A stretch of 64,000 nt of DNA from Arsukibacterium sp. MJ3. GTDB taxonomy: Bacteria; Pseudomonadota; Gammaproteobacteria; Enterobacterales; Alteromonadaceae. Shown piece after piece: positions 15,803 through 25,639 of this stretch (the first letter of the stretch is position 1; each line of letters opens with the position of its first letter). The notes under the pieces were generated by a model. It saw only the letters and a list, made by a program, of their open reading frames with translations. It searched no databases and had not been told where the DNA came from. The DNA lies in NCBI RefSeq assembly GCF_000987765.1, contig NZ_LAHP01000005.1:1-64000 (forward strand), written 5' to 3'. A program made the position numbers and the translations under genes.

Positions 15803-17313
15803 GTCATTTAATTCTGCTGCCGATATTGTTACCTATGCTGACCGCGTTGCTGATTATGCTGCCGCCTATTCACTATTCACCTAACCGTCGTCGTTGGTTA
15901 AGTATGGGCTCTACTTTGCTATTATTGGCGTTGTCGGTGTGGTTATTAAGCCAGACCCTGCAACAGGGCGTAACGTTTTATGCATTGGGTAACTGGCAGC
16001 CGCCTTTTGGGATTATTTTGGTGGCAGATACTGTCAGCGTGTTAATGGTGTGTCTGACATCTTTTCTGGCACTGGGCGCTATTTGTTACGGCAGTGCCGG
16101 TGAAGATGAGAAAGGCAGCTTTTTTCATCCCTTGTTCCAGTTTCAATTAATGGGCATTAACGGCGCTTTTTTGACCGGCGATTTATTTAATCTGTTTGTA
16201 TTTTTTGAAGTGCTGTTAATTGCTTCTTACGCGCTGTTAATTCATGGTGGTGGCAAAAACAAAACCAAGGCAGCTGTACACTATGTAGTTCTGAACCTGG
16301 CTGGTTCAGCGGTGTTCTTATTTGCATTGGCTATTTTATACGGCACCCTTGGTACCTTAAATATTGCCGATATGGCAGCAAAAGTTGCAGTGGTGCCCGC
16401 CGAAGATTTAATGTTAGTGAAAGCCGGCGGTTTATTACTGTTAATTGTCTTTGCATTGAAAGCCGCTATTTTACCCTTGCAATTTTGGTTGCCGGCTACC
16501 TATGCCTCGGCTTCACCGCCGGTAGCCGCATTATTTGCGGTAATGACCAAGATTGGCGTTTATGCATTATTACGCGTGTATACCACCATCTTTGGTGAAC
16601 AAGCGGGGCCATTAGCGGGTATGGCATCTACCTGGTTATGGCCACTGGGTCTGGCAACCATTATATTGGGCGCCATTGGTGTGTTGTCCAGCCTCGATTT
16701 TAGAAAGTTGGTGGCTAACCTGGTGCTGGTATCAGTGGGTAGCTTAGTTTGCCTGGTTGCTATTGGTAATACTGCCGCCAATTCTGCGGTATTATTTTAT
16801 ACCTTACATTCTACTCTGGTCACGGCGGCATTATTTTTAATTGCCGATATGGTTGGCCTGCAACGTGGTAAGGCGGCTGATAGGTTAGTCTCTGCCCGCC
16901 GTGTAGCACAGCCAGTTTTATTGGGCAGTTTGTTTATGCTGGCGGCAGTATCCGTTGCCGGTTTACCACCCTTTTCGGGTTTTATCGGTAAATTAATGAT
17001 CTTACAAGCGGTGGATACTGGCCCGGCCCAAGCCGGCTTGTGGAGTGTAATTCTGATCTCCAGCTTAATGGTATTAATTGGCTTGTCACGTGCCGGCAGT
17101 ACCTTGTTTTGGCGGGTAAGCGGCCAACCTTCTAATGAAGATAAAGCGCAGCCATTACAAATATTTGCCGTTTGCTGGTTACTCAGTGCCAGTGTGGCAT
17201 TAGTGGTGTTTGCCGGGCCAATGACCTCACTTACCCAACAAGGCGCAGTGCAGTTAGCCGATGTACCCGCCGCTATTTCTATTATTTTAAAAGCCCCAGG
17301 AGTATCGCCATGA
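15799..17313 (+). CDS. mrpD: Mrp antiporter subunit D (operon 1)
   Basis: A 504-residue NuoN/NuoM-like proton-channel subunit with about 14 membrane segments. It has NGAFLTGDLFNLFVFFEVLLIASYALLIHG and LKAAILPLQFWLPATYASASPPVAALFAVMTKIGVYALLR, including the Glu and Lys residues conserved in antiporter-type subunits. The ATG overlaps the mrpC stop by four bases. It works with MrpA as the second proton/cation path. Confidence 0.92.
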   Translation: MSHLILLPILLPMLTALLIMLPPIHYSPNRRRWLSMGSTLLLLALSVWLLSQTLQQGVTFYALGNWQPPFGIILVADTVSVLMVCLTSFLALGAICYGSAGEDEKGSFFHPLFQFQLMGINGAFLTGDLFNLFVFFEVLLIASYALLIHGGGKNKTKAAVHYVVLNLAGSAVFLFALAILYGTLGTLNIADMAAKVAVVPAEDLMLVKAGGLLLLIVFALKAAILPLQFWLPATYASASPPVAALFAVMTKIGVYALLRVYTTIFGEQAGPLAGMASTWLWPLGLATIILGAIGVLSSLDFRKLVANLVLVSVGSLVCLVAIGNTAANSAVLFYTLHSTLVTAALFLIADMVGLQRGKAADRLVSARRVAQPVLLGSLFMLAAVSVAGLPPFSGFIGKLMILQAVDTGPAQAGLWSVILISSLMVLIGLSRAGSTLFWRVSGQPSNEDKAQPLQIFAVCWLLSASVALVVFAGPMTSLTQQGAVQLADVPAAISIILKAPGVSP

Positions 17314-17846
17314 GAATGAAACCCCGTTTTCGCTGGCTGCCAACCCCGTATCGTAGCTTGTTGCTGTTTATAATCTGGCTGTTACTAAACCAGAGCGTTG
17401 CGCCATTTCACTTGTTTTTTGGCTTGTTACTAGCGTTGGTTATTCCGTATATCTGCTACCGATTTCGCGATCCGCAGCCATTGATCGAACGACCATTGTT
17501 AGCCCTTCGCTATATATTGCGGGTAATTGCTGACATTATTACGGCGAATGCGGAAGTAGCAATACTGATTTTAGGTCCACTGCATAAACTGCAACCCGCG
17601 TTTGTGATGGTTCCATTGGATTTAGAGCACAATTTGCCACTAACTATTTTGGCGGGGACTGTCTCGATGACGCCGGGTACGGTAAGTGCCGATATTTACC
17701 CGTGTGTTGAGCATCTGGCCGCTGATGCGCCGATACCGCAACGTTGGTTGCTGATCCATGTGTTAAATCTGGAAAACGAAGCCGAATTAATAGCTACCAT
17801 TAAACAACGCTACGAAGCGCCGTTAAAGGAGATTTTTAAATGCTAG
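17310..17846 (+). CDS. mrpE: Mrp antiporter subunit E (operon 1)
   Basis: A 178-residue subunit with an N-terminal membrane hairpin and a soluble domain ending in the conserved TILAGTVSMTPGTVSADI block. I place the start at ATG 17310, which overlaps the mrpD stop by four bases; the open frame extends further upstream but only inside mrpD. MrpE is needed for complex assembly. Confidence 0.9.
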   Translation: MRMKPRFRWLPTPYRSLLLFIIWLLLNQSVAPFHLFFGLLLALVIPYICYRFRDPQPLIERPLLALRYILRVIADIITANAEVAILILGPLHKLQPAFVMVPLDLEHNLPLTILAGTVSMTPGTVSADIYPCVEHLAADAPIPQRWLLIHVLNLENEAELIATIKQRYEAPLKEIFKC

Positions 17847-18109
17847 CCAATGTTATATTTCTGGTGTTCGGCATGATTAGCTTAGCGTTGTTACTTAATT
17901 TATGGTCACTGTTACGCGGCCCCAGCTTACCCGATCGGATCCTGGCACTTGATACGATGTACATTAATAGTATTGCCTTAATTATTCTTTACGGCTTACT
18001 AATGGATTCACCCTTGTATTTTGAAGCCGCGTTGCTGATCGCTATGATTGGTTTTATTAGCACGGTGGCAGTGTGTAAATTTTTTCTACGTGGCGACATC
18101 ATTGAATAG
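17840..18109 (+). CDS. mrpF: Mrp antiporter subunit F (operon 1)
   Basis: An 89-residue protein with three membrane helices and the family block RGPSLPDRILALDTMYINSIALI. It overlaps mrpE by seven bases. In solved Mrp structures MrpF lies near the E and G subunits at the cation entry side. Confidence 0.9.
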   Translation: MLANVIFLVFGMISLALLLNLWSLLRGPSLPDRILALDTMYINSIALIILYGLLMDSPLYFEAALLIAMIGFISTVAVCKFFLRGDIIE

Positions 18110-18118
18110 GAGCAGATA

Positions 18119-18505
18119 ATGCAACACTGGATGGAGTGGGCCGTTGCCTTCTTTTTATTGTTGGGCGGAAGCTTCGTGCTGATTGGCTCGATTGGTTTAA
18201 TCCGTATGCCTGATTTTTTTATGCGACTACATGGCCCAACTAAAGCTACTACCCTGGGGATGGGCGGTATTTTATTAGGTTCAATTTTCTATTTTAGTAT
18301 GTCGCCAGAGACGATTAGTGTGCATGAGCTGCTCATCACACTATTCTTATTAATTACCGCGCCAGTCAGTGCTCATATGCTGATTAAAACAGCTTTACAT
18401 CACCGTTTAAAAGCCCTAGAACGCACTCTGGGCGTTTCAGAACTGGAAAGTAGACAGATGAATTTAAGTGCTCAGGCTAATCGCAGCAAGAGCACTGACC
18501 CTTAG
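18119..18505 (+). CDS. mrpG: Mrp antiporter subunit G (operon 1)
   Basis: A 128-residue protein with three membrane helices, the conserved GSIGLIRMPDFFMRLHGPTKATTLGMGG block and a hydrophilic C-terminal tail of about 30 residues. AGGAG precedes the start. Its TAG stop overlaps the stop of the opposing mrpG of operon 2 in the four bases TTAG. Confidence 0.9.
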   Translation: MQHWMEWAVAFFLLLGGSFVLIGSIGLIRMPDFFMRLHGPTKATTLGMGGILLGSIFYFSMSPETISVHELLITLFLLITAPVSAHMLIKTALHHRLKALERTLGVSELESRQMNLSAQANRSKSTDP

Positions 18506-18888
18506 CTTTTTTTGTTACTATCAGCGTCTTGATCAGGGCTGCGAAGAACCAGAGTATCTGGGTCGTAGCGATCTTTTAGCGCATCTTTAACCGTGTGTTT
18601 CCATAGTGGCACGCCGATAAAATAGCTGGCGCGGCCAATAGCGTGTGCGGCGATGGGTGAGGTTAGTGTGGTAAATGCCATTACCGCTAATGCTTTTAAG
18701 GTAACACTGCTTTCACCGAAGAATAGCATGACGCCGCACATGATAAGGCTGGCACCCAGTACGCCGGATTTAGTGGTAGCATGCATTCTGGTCAGTAGAT
18801 CGGGCATTCGGTATACCCCCAGCGAGGCTACCAGCATAAATAAACAGCCAATGAGTAAAAACAGTGCTGCTAGCAGTTCAATTATCAT
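18502..18888 (-). CDS. mrpG: Mrp antiporter subunit G (operon 2)
   Basis: A 128-residue paralogue of the facing MrpG, with GVYRMPDLLTRMHATTKSGVLGASL. It is the last gene of the minus-strand operon. Its start overlaps the mrpF stop, and its own stop overlaps that of operon 1. The charged C-terminus differs fully from the other copy, so the two are old paralogues and not a recent duplication. Confidence 0.9.
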   Translation of the reverse strand: MIIELLAALFLLIGCLFMLVASLGVYRMPDLLTRMHATTKSGVLGASLIMCGVMLFFGESSVTLKALAVMAFTTLTSPIAAHAIGRASYFIGVPLWKHTVKDALKDRYDPDTLVLRSPDQDADSNKKS

Positions 18889-19162
18889 CGCGATAACTTC
18901 CTTTTTCTAAATAACGGGCAAAGCCAATAGCGGCTAAAAATGCCGTTAACGCTAGTACCATGGTGACATCAATGTAGGTATCTTTGCCACTGAGAATGGT
19001 ATACAAGCCAATAATGCCAATGGTGATAGAGGCTATCAGTTCCAGCGCAACGACCCGATCTGGCAGGGTAGGGCCTTTAAGCAAGCGCAATAGCGCTAAC
19101 AACAAAGCCAGGCTAAGGATAGCAAAACCCAGTAATAAAGTGATATCTATAATGTTATTCAT
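18878..19162 (-). CDS. mrpF: Mrp antiporter subunit F (operon 2)
   Basis: A 94-residue three-helix protein with LLKGPTLPDRVVALELIASITIG. It overlaps mrpE by four bases and mrpG by eleven. Same role as its operon 1 counterpart. Confidence 0.9.
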   Translation of the reverse strand: MNNIIDITLLLGFAILSLALLLALLRLLKGPTLPDRVVALELIASITIGIIGLYTILSGKDTYIDVTMVLALTAFLAAIGFARYLEKGSYRDDN

Positions 19163-19632
19163 CTCATTACCCGCAATATTTTTGTTTCGAGCCTTTTTAA
19201 TTCACTGAGCACTTCTTGTTCATCGTAAAGGTACATTACATGTACGTAAAGCACCAGCCGATCGGTTGAAACGTCCAGGCTAAGTGAGCCGGGCGTGAGC
19301 GAGATAGCATTAGCCAATATAGTAATTTCCATATCGGTTTTAGCCCGCAGCGGCATGGCTATTACTCCGGGCTTCATCAGATTGGTCGGGGTGAGTACAT
19401 CGTAGGCCACCTTTAAATTAGCCATGATCAGCTCTTTAGTAAAAAACACCATAAAACTAATAAAGCGAGGTACTTGCAGTCGGTATTTTCGTACATCCGG
19501 ATGCTGTCGGAATACAAAAATTAACACTAGATAAGAAAGTATAAAACCAGCAAATAAGCCGCCACCGGTAAATGTATCGGTTAACGCCGCCCAAATCATC
19601 GCCAGCACTAGATTAGATAATAATAAATTCAT
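19159..19632 (-). CDS. mrpE: Mrp antiporter subunit E (operon 2)
   Basis: A 157-residue protein with two N-terminal membrane segments and the conserved ITILANAISLTPGSLSLDV block. It is shorter than the operon 1 copy by about 20 residues, mainly at the N-terminus. It starts two bases after the mrpD stop. Confidence 0.9.
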   Translation of the reverse strand: MNLLLSNLVLAMIWAALTDTFTGGGLFAGFILSYLVLIFVFRQHPDVRKYRLQVPRFISFMVFFTKELIMANLKVAYDVLTPTNLMKPGVIAMPLRAKTDMEITILANAISLTPGSLSLDVSTDRLVLYVHVMYLYDEQEVLSELKRLETKILRVMR

Positions 19633-19634
19633 AA

Positions 19635-21131
19635 TCAGTCTGCCCCCAGCACCGCGTTAATATAGAGTTGCGGGTTAAGTAACTGGGTGGCCGCTTGCTG
19701 CGCTAATTGATAAATAGGCTCAGCAAACAGGCCAATGGCAATGGTCATGGCGGCAAGGCTGCCGGTAATACAATATAATAAACCGTTGCCTCCCGGTGCC
19801 GGGATAGCCGGTGCCGGGCTTGGTACCGCTTTCCAGAACACTTCATTCCAGATTTTCATCATAGAATATAATGTTAATAAGCCTACCAGTAAGGCTATAC
19901 CCACCGCCCACCAGGCATGCGCTTCAACACCGGCTTTAATTAAAATAAATTTTGCGAAGAAGCCTGACAGTGGTGGTACACCCGCCAATGATAATGCCGG
20001 GATTAAGAATAACACCGCCAAACCAGGGTGGTCTTTGTATAAGCCCCCCAAGCGTTTTAATTCAAAACTGCCCCTTAAGCGGTAGATTAAACCCGCCACT
20101 AGAAACAGGTTAGCCTTCACAATAATATGATGCATGATATAAAACACCCCGCCAATCAGCGCCAGTGGCGTGTAAAGCGCCAACCCCAGCATCATGTAAC
20201 CGATTTGGCTGATAATATGAAAGCTTAAAATGCGCCGTACTTCAAATTGCGCAGCTGCGCCTAACACCCCGGTTAACATGGTTAACACAGCCATCCATAA
20301 CAGAATATTGTGAGTAAACTCCACTTCAGAATTAAAGATCAGAGTGAAAACCCGATATAGCGCATACACTCCTACTTTAGTTAGTAAACCGGCAAATATT
20401 GCGGACACAGCAACTTGGGGCGTATGGTAGGAAGCGGGTAACCAGAAAAACAACGGAAAAGCCGCGGCTTTAATAGAAAAGGCGATCAAAAAAAGCATGG
20501 CCACTACGGTGACCATTCGTTGATCTTCTACTTGGGTCAGGCGCTGGGCAATATCTGCCATATTTAATGAGCCAACTAAACCATATAACAGGCCTATTGC
20601 GGTTAAGAATAAGGCAGAAGACAGCAGATTAAGTGTGACATACTTGATAGCACCTTCCATTTGCGCCCGTTCGCCACCTTGAATTAACAGGGCAAAAGAA
20701 GCCACCAGCAACACTTCAAACCACACGTAAAGATTAAAAATATCGCCCGTTAGAAAGGCACCGTTTACCCCTGCCAGTAACAGATGAAGTAACGGATAAT
20801 AGCCAAATCTTTCAAAACGGGTGAGTACAGTTTTTAAGCTGTATAGGGCAGTTGCAACGCCGGTGATGGCCGCTAGTAATACCATAATTGCCGACAGTAA
20901 ATCGGCTACCAACACGATACCAAAAGGGGCAGGCCATGAGCCTACTTCCAGCACGATTATGCCATGTTGCTGGCAATGCCACATTAAAGCACAGGCGGCC
21001 AGCAAAATACTAAACGTGCCAATTACTGCCAGCCAGCGCTGTGCTTTGTGGTTTTTTAGCAGGGTGAGTGACACCGCGCCAAATAGCAACGGCAGAATAA
21101 TCGGTAAAGCAACCAATAACGTCATATCCAT
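19635..21131 (-). CDS. mrpD: Mrp antiporter subunit D (operon 2)
   Basis: A 498-residue NuoN/NuoM-like channel subunit. It carries NGAFLTGDIFNLYVWFEVLLVASFALLIQG and IKAAAFPLFFWLPASYHTPQVAVSAIFAGLLTKVGVYALYR, the blocks that hold the conserved Glu and Lys. One base overlaps mrpC. It pairs with the seven-gene complex encoded here. Confidence 0.92.
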   Translation of the reverse strand: MDMTLLVALPIILPLLFGAVSLTLLKNHKAQRWLAVIGTFSILLAACALMWHCQQHGIIVLEVGSWPAPFGIVLVADLLSAIMVLLAAITGVATALYSLKTVLTRFERFGYYPLLHLLLAGVNGAFLTGDIFNLYVWFEVLLVASFALLIQGGERAQMEGAIKYVTLNLLSSALFLTAIGLLYGLVGSLNMADIAQRLTQVEDQRMVTVVAMLFLIAFSIKAAAFPLFFWLPASYHTPQVAVSAIFAGLLTKVGVYALYRVFTLIFNSEVEFTHNILLWMAVLTMLTGVLGAAAQFEVRRILSFHIISQIGYMMLGLALYTPLALIGGVFYIMHHIIVKANLFLVAGLIYRLRGSFELKRLGGLYKDHPGLAVLFLIPALSLAGVPPLSGFFAKFILIKAGVEAHAWWAVGIALLVGLLTLYSMMKIWNEVFWKAVPSPAPAIPAPGGNGLLYCITGSLAAMTIAIGLFAEPIYQLAQQAATQLLNPQLYINAVLGAD

Positions 21132-21475
21132 TAATCGGTCCCTTTCATTTCATTCATGTCGTCAGTTTGTACCACTTCGCAGGCGCGGTGAATTAATACT
21201 ACGGCAAAAGCTAACACCCCAAAGCTGATGACAATGGCAGTAAGAATTAGTGCTTGTGCTAACGGATCGGCGGCAGCTCCGGCAATCATTTGCTGGCCCT
21301 TATCAATTAGTGGCGGTACGCCGCGCTGTAGACCGGCCGCGGTAAAAATCAGTAAGTTGGCACCATTGGATAGTAAAATAAGCCCAATAACCAACTTGAC
21401 TACTGAGCGGCGTAACATCATATAAATGGCTGCTGCATACAAACAGCCAATCAGAATAGCCATTAATGTGGTCAT
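21131..21475 (-). CDS. mrpC: Mrp antiporter subunit C (operon 2)
   Basis: A 114-residue NuoK-like subunit with three membrane segments and [19 protein letters not shown]. It overlaps mrpB by four bases. The acidic/polar tail differs from that of the operon 1 subunit. Confidence 0.92.
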   Translation of the reverse strand: MTTLMAILIGCLYAAAIYMMLRRSVVKLVIGLILLSNGANLLIFTAAGLQRGVPPLIDKGQQMIAGAAADPLAQALILTAIVISFGVLAFAVVLIHRACEVVQTDDMNEMKGTD

Positions 21476-21912
21476 GAATGTTCTGCCTCTGCCAGGGTAA
21501 ATACCACCGTTAGCACGCTGCCCACCACGCCTAAATAAACACCTATATCAAAAATAAGTGGGGTGCTGAGTTTTAAACTGCCTAATATTGGCAGATTTAG
21601 GGTCCACCACTGGGCGGTAAAAAAACTCTCGCCAACAAACAACGCCGGCAGAGAGGCGCCAGCAGCAAGTACCAGGCCAACGCCTACTAACTGCAAAGGG
21701 TGTACCCTAAGCATAGTGCGCGCCGCGCGATAATCTTCTGCAAACAATTTAAGTGAAATCGCGGCGGCGGCAACTAGCCCGCCGATAAAACCACCGCCGG
21801 GTTCGTTATGTCCGCGTAATAATAAAAACAATGAAAACAAAATGAGTAAGGGCAATAACAGCGTGGCCCCGGTGCTCAGAATTAATGACCGCATATTAAA
21901 ACGGGATGTCAT
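21472..21912 (-). CDS. mrpB: Mrp antiporter subunit B (operon 2)
   Basis: A 146-residue MnhB-type protein with four membrane segments and [21 protein letters not shown]. It corresponds to the C-terminal fused domain of the operon 1 MrpA. It overlaps mrpA by four bases and mrpC by four. Confidence 0.92.
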   Translation of the reverse strand: MTSRFNMRSLILSTGATLLLPLLILFSLFLLLRGHNEPGGGFIGGLVAAAAISLKLFAEDYRAARTMLRVHPLQLVGVGLVLAAGASLPALFVGESFFTAQWWTLNLPILGSLKLSTPLIFDIGVYLGVVGSVLTVVFTLAEAEHS

Positions 21913-24278
21913 GGTTTAACTCCTGTTTTGGCCGATTTTTCACGCTGTTTTTGTACAGCATGACGTTTATCAGCATTTGTTACTGGTAAGACGCCAGTAC
22001 GCAGGTGCATCATGGAGTAAACCCCTATGGCAACCAGTGCTAATACAAAAATTTCACCGAGAGTGTCGAGCGCCCTGAAATCGACCAGGATGACATTCAC
22101 CACATTACGGCCGTAGCCTTCACTGACACTTTTTTCCAGAAAATAGCTGGAAATGCTGTTCATTGAACTGGCATTGGTAACCAATAATATTAATACAGTA
22201 ATTAGGCCACCCGACAGCAACGCAATGGTGGCATCGCGAGCCCGGTTGGCTCTGGATGACAGTTGTCTGAACTCAGGCAGGCGATACAGCACCAACACCA
22301 GTAACAGCACGGTTATGGTTTCTACAAGTACCTGGGTAATGCCGACATCGACGGCGCTAAAGAACACGTAAATTAGTGCAACGCCAAAGCCCAGTGCGCC
22401 AATCAAGGCAACGGATACTAGGAAAGATTTTGCGGTGACTGCCGCTAAAACGGTGATCAGTAGTAAACCAACCACGGTAACTTCTTGAAGTTGTAACCCG
22501 CTGAAATCAATATTAAGTGCTATCTTATCTAGCCGCAGTACTGCCCAACCCACTAATAACACAACTGTTGCCAGTGTAGTTATCAGGTAATGCCGCAGAT
22601 TGCCATTTTGCAGGGTTTTAGTTTGCCAGGTTGAAAAGCTGACCAGGCCTTGCATCAGTTTATTGTAACCGGCCTCGGGGCCAAACTGACTAAGCCGCTC
22701 AATGAAAATGGTGTGTTCTCGCCAGCCAGTCCAAAACCGGTATAGTAACAGGCCAAGCGACAGGCTTAACACGCTAAGCATTAGGGGTAAATTAATACCG
22801 TGCCATAGTGCAAGAGTGCCGGAAACTGGTTCGCCATAAACAGCACTTGCTGCAGCACGCAACAAATAATCCGCCGGAATAGCGGGCATTAAACCGAACA
22901 GCAAACCTAAAGCCGCCAATGTTAGTGGCCCGGCTAATAATGCCGGGCCAGGGTCATGAGCCGCTTTAGGCGTGGTAATCGTTTTGCCAAACCAGGGCTT
23001 TAATGCCAGTAGAGCACCCACTAACACCACAAAAATATTGGCTGTTACCGTGGCGATAGTCAGACCAAGTTGCCAGCGAGAGCCACTTAAAACGGCTTCT
23101 AGCAGTAACTCTTTGCCGATAAAACCAAATAGCGGAATAACACCCGCCAGCGATAGTGCTGCCAGCATAGCCGCCAGCGTGGTTTTGGGCATTAACCGAC
23201 GCAGTCCCGACACATCGCGAAAATCTTTAACACCTGCCTCATGGTCAAGAATGCCAGCAATCATAAACAGGGCGCCTTTGTAAAGGGCGTGTGCCAGTAA
23301 AAAGGTTACCGCTGCCAGCGCTGCTTTCTCAGTACCCAGACCAAGTAGCATCGTTAGTGTGCCAAGCGCCATTACCGTTGAATAAGCCAATACGCGTTTA
23401 ATGCCGGTTGATCTGCTGGCCAGAATAATGCCGGTAAGCATAGTTAGTGCGCCAATCAGAGTCAGGATGGTTAGCCAACTGGCACTACCGCCCAGAGTGG
23501 GGTGCAGCCTGGCTAATAAATAAATACCGGCTTTTACCATAGTAGCAGAATGTAAATAAGCTGAAACAGGCGTGGGCGCTGCCATTGCATTAGGTAGCCA
23601 AAAGTGAAAAGGCGTTTGTGCTGATTTAGTAAAAGCACCCAGCAATATCAGGCCTAGCATGGGCAGATACAAGCTGTGTTCGGTTAGGCTTGGCCCCGCT
23701 AATATTTCACTAAGTTCAAAGCTGCCGGCTGCCATACCCAACATAATAAAGCCTGTCATTAAGGCCAGGCCACCAAAAACCGTTACCATTAAACCCTGGT
23801 GCGCCTTTTTGCGGGTATCGTCGTCTTCGTGATTAAAGCCGATCAGCATAAAGGAACTTATGGTGGTTAGCTCCCAAAATACAAACAGTGAAATAAGATT
23901 ATCAGATAATACCAAGCCGAGCATGGAACCCATAAAGCCAAGTAAAAACAAGAAGAAGCGGCCAAGTGCTGGGTGCCCTTCCTGATAACGACCGGCGTAA
24001 GCCAGAATAAAAAAACCAATGCCGCTGATTAATAACACAAATAATAAAGACAGGCCGTCGACCAGAAAGCTAAATTGAATGGCCATACTGGGAAGCCATT
24101 GATAAGCATGGCGCACGGTTTCACCGCTACTTATTAATGGAATTAAGCTGGCAAAGTATAAAAATATCGCCGCCGGTAATAATGCGAGCAACCAACCAGT
24201 CTGGCGGCCGGTAAGTGAATGCAGCCGCGGTGCTAAAGCGGCGAGTACAAAACATGACAGCACGGCTATCATTACCAT
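21909..24278 (-). CDS. mrpA: Mrp antiporter subunit A (operon 2)
   Basis: A 789-residue NuoL/ND5-like protein with C-terminal DUF4040/MbhE-like regions. It has the [20 protein letters not shown] and [35 protein letters not shown] blocks. There is no B domain, because MrpB is separate. It is the first gene of the seven-gene, group 1-type operon mrpABCDEFG. The start ATG lies about 75 bases past a long inverted repeat that may be its operator. The two Mrp systems may differ in ion preference or in induction. Confidence 0.92.
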   Translation of the reverse strand: MVMIAVLSCFVLAALAPRLHSLTGRQTGWLLALLPAAIFLYFASLIPLISSGETVRHAYQWLPSMAIQFSFLVDGLSLLFVLLISGIGFFILAYAGRYQEGHPALGRFFLFLLGFMGSMLGLVLSDNLISLFVFWELTTISSFMLIGFNHEDDDTRKKAHQGLMVTVFGGLALMTGFIMLGMAAGSFELSEILAGPSLTEHSLYLPMLGLILLGAFTKSAQTPFHFWLPNAMAAPTPVSAYLHSATMVKAGIYLLARLHPTLGGSASWLTILTLIGALTMLTGIILASRSTGIKRVLAYSTVMALGTLTMLLGLGTEKAALAAVTFLLAHALYKGALFMIAGILDHEAGVKDFRDVSGLRRLMPKTTLAAMLAALSLAGVIPLFGFIGKELLLEAVLSGSRWQLGLTIATVTANIFVVLVGALLALKPWFGKTITTPKAAHDPGPALLAGPLTLAALGLLFGLMPAIPADYLLRAAASAVYGEPVSGTLALWHGINLPLMLSVLSLSLGLLLYRFWTGWREHTIFIERLSQFGPEAGYNKLMQGLVSFSTWQTKTLQNGNLRHYLITTLATVVLLVGWAVLRLDKIALNIDFSGLQLQEVTVVGLLLITVLAAVTAKSFLVSVALIGALGFGVALIYVFFSAVDVGITQVLVETITVLLLVLVLYRLPEFRQLSSRANRARDATIALLSGGLITVLILLVTNASSMNSISSYFLEKSVSEGYGRNVVNVILVDFRALDTLGEIFVLALVAIGVYSMMHLRTGVLPVTNADKRHAVQKQREKSAKTGVKP

Positions 24279-24352
24279 GAGCGTCTCCTAGCGATGAAAA
24301 GCCAACGTTGAGAGATTTAGCACACCTGTTATTAACGTGGTGTACTTATAAC

Positions 24353-24386
24353 GCATTGCAGTTATCAATAATGATAACTGCATTGC
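24353..24386 (-). promoter_or_regulatory. Inverted repeat upstream of Mrp operon 2
   Basis: TGCAGTTATCA (24357-24367) and TGATAACTGCA (24372-24382) are perfect 11-base arms around ATAA. The arms extend to 15 bases each (24353-24386) with one mismatch. It lies 75-108 bases before the mrpA start on the minus strand. No T-run follows, so it is more likely an operator than a terminator. The ATAATGATAA core is faintly Fur-like, but the regulator is unknown. Confidence 0.45.
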
Positions 24387-24516
24387 AAACCCCTAATTCT
24401 CCGGCAAAAAATAGTTTTAACCAAAGGTTATGCTAGCAGATAATAGCGGGGAAATACACTTAATCAAGCTGGAGTGGCAGGTAATAAATCACCGAAAAGG
24501 AGCAGTTAGTTGTTTA

Positions 24517-24792
24517 TTAGTTTTCGTCAAATCCGTTGTTAATGAGTGTGGTTACGGCGGTCAATGCTGCGGTTGCATCTGGGCCCTGAGCGGTAACTTC
24601 TAGTGATTTTCCCTTGCTGCTGGCCAACATCAGTAGCGCCAGTACGCTAGACGCATCAGCCGTTTTACCCTCTTGTACTAACTCAATTTGAGCATTAAAT
24701 TGTTGGCATAACATGGCCAGTTTGGTGGCAGCCCTGGCATGTAAACCTAATGGATTAACTATAGTAACAATACGGCTAAGTTTAGTGGCCAT
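24517..24792 (-). CDS. ptsO: Nitrogen PTS phosphocarrier protein NPr
   Basis: A 91-residue HPr-like protein: [18 protein letters not shown] carries the phospho-accepting His, with the regulatory-site region [19 protein letters not shown] following. I place the start at 24792 (MATKLSRIV), inside the last codons of rapZ; a longer open frame exists only within rapZ. NPr passes phosphate from PtsP to PtsN and helps coordinate nitrogen, potassium and envelope signals. It is the last gene of the rpoN cluster. Confidence 0.9.
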   Translation of the reverse strand: MATKLSRIVTIVNPLGLHARAATKLAMLCQQFNAQIELVQEGKTADASSVLALLMLASSKGKSLEVTAQGPDATAALTAVTTLINNGFDEN

Positions 24793-25639
24793 GATGGCGA
24801 ACAAGCTCCCGATGGCGTATCTGTACATCTTCGCGCTGGCTACGGTAACTCTCGGCCAGGCTCTCAGCGATATAAACCGAGCGATGCTGACCGCCGGTGC
24901 AGCCAATAGCAATAGTGAGATAGCTTCGGTTATTGCGTTCAAGATGGGGTAACCAGCTGCTAATAAAGCTATTTATTTGCCAGGTATACTTTGCTACGAC
25001 AGCTTGTGAGGCTAAATAATCTTTTACTGGCTGGTCTAAACCGGTGAGTGGCTTTAATTCTGGTTCCCAATGGGGGTTAGGTAAAAACCGGGCATCGAAC
25101 ACAAAGTCGGCGTCTTTAGGAATGCCATATTTAAATCCAAAAGATTCAAATAATATGACTAATCGACCGGTTTTTTGGCCTAGGATCCGCTCTCGTAATT
25201 GCTCTGCCAGTTGATGAACATTTAGCTCTGTCGTATCAATGTATAAATCTGCCCGGCTGGAAATAGGGTCAAGCAGTTGCTGTTCGCGGGATATTGCTTC
25301 ATCTAATGACATTGCCTGGTGTGACAATGGATGCAAGCGACGGGTTTCACTAAAGCGTTTAATTAGCGTTGAATGGTCTGCATCAAGGTAGAGAATAGTC
25401 AGCTCAAGTTTACGCGGCAGGTACGAGAGAATATCCTCTAGTTCGTCAGGGTCTTGTGGTAAATTACGGACATCAATACTAACAGCTACCCGTTCATATT
25501 GGCCCATTACTGTTGTGGCAAGGGTGGGTAATAGATTAACCGGTATATTATCAACGCAATAATAGCCTAAATCTTCCAATACCCTAAGAGCAACTGATTT
25601 ACCCGAACCTGAACGACCACTGACCACCAAAAGCTTCAT
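24782..25639 (-). CDS. rapZ: RNase adapter RapZ
   Basis: A 285-residue protein with a P-loop near the N-terminus ([25 protein letters not shown]) and a Walker-B-like LTILYLDAD. The C-terminal RNA/GlcN6P-binding domain has [13 protein letters not shown]. In E. coli RapZ presents the GlmZ small RNA to RNase E and so tunes GlmS levels. It overlaps ptsN by four bases and ptsO by eleven, suggesting translational coupling. Confidence 0.93.
   Translation of the reverse strand: MKLLVVSGRSGSGKSVALRVLEDLGYYCVDNIPVNLLPTLATTVMGQYERVAVSIDVRNLPQDPDELEDILSYLPRKLELTILYLDADHSTLIKRFSETRRLHPLSHQAMSLDEAISREQQLLDPISSRADLYIDTTELNVHQLAEQLRERILGQKTGRLVILFESFGFKYGIPKDADFVFDARFLPNPHWEPELKPLTGLDQPVKDYLASQAVVAKYTWQINSFISSWLPHLERNNRSYLTIAIGCTGGQHRSVYIAESLAESYRSQREDVQIRHRELVRHHGH

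Noticed and set aside
12651-24278. Respiratory complex I or hydrogenase genes
   Set aside because: The NuoL/N/K-like proteins occur with MrpB/E/F/G subunits and without any Nuo hydrophilic or hydrogenase catalytic subunit, so they are Mrp antiporters.
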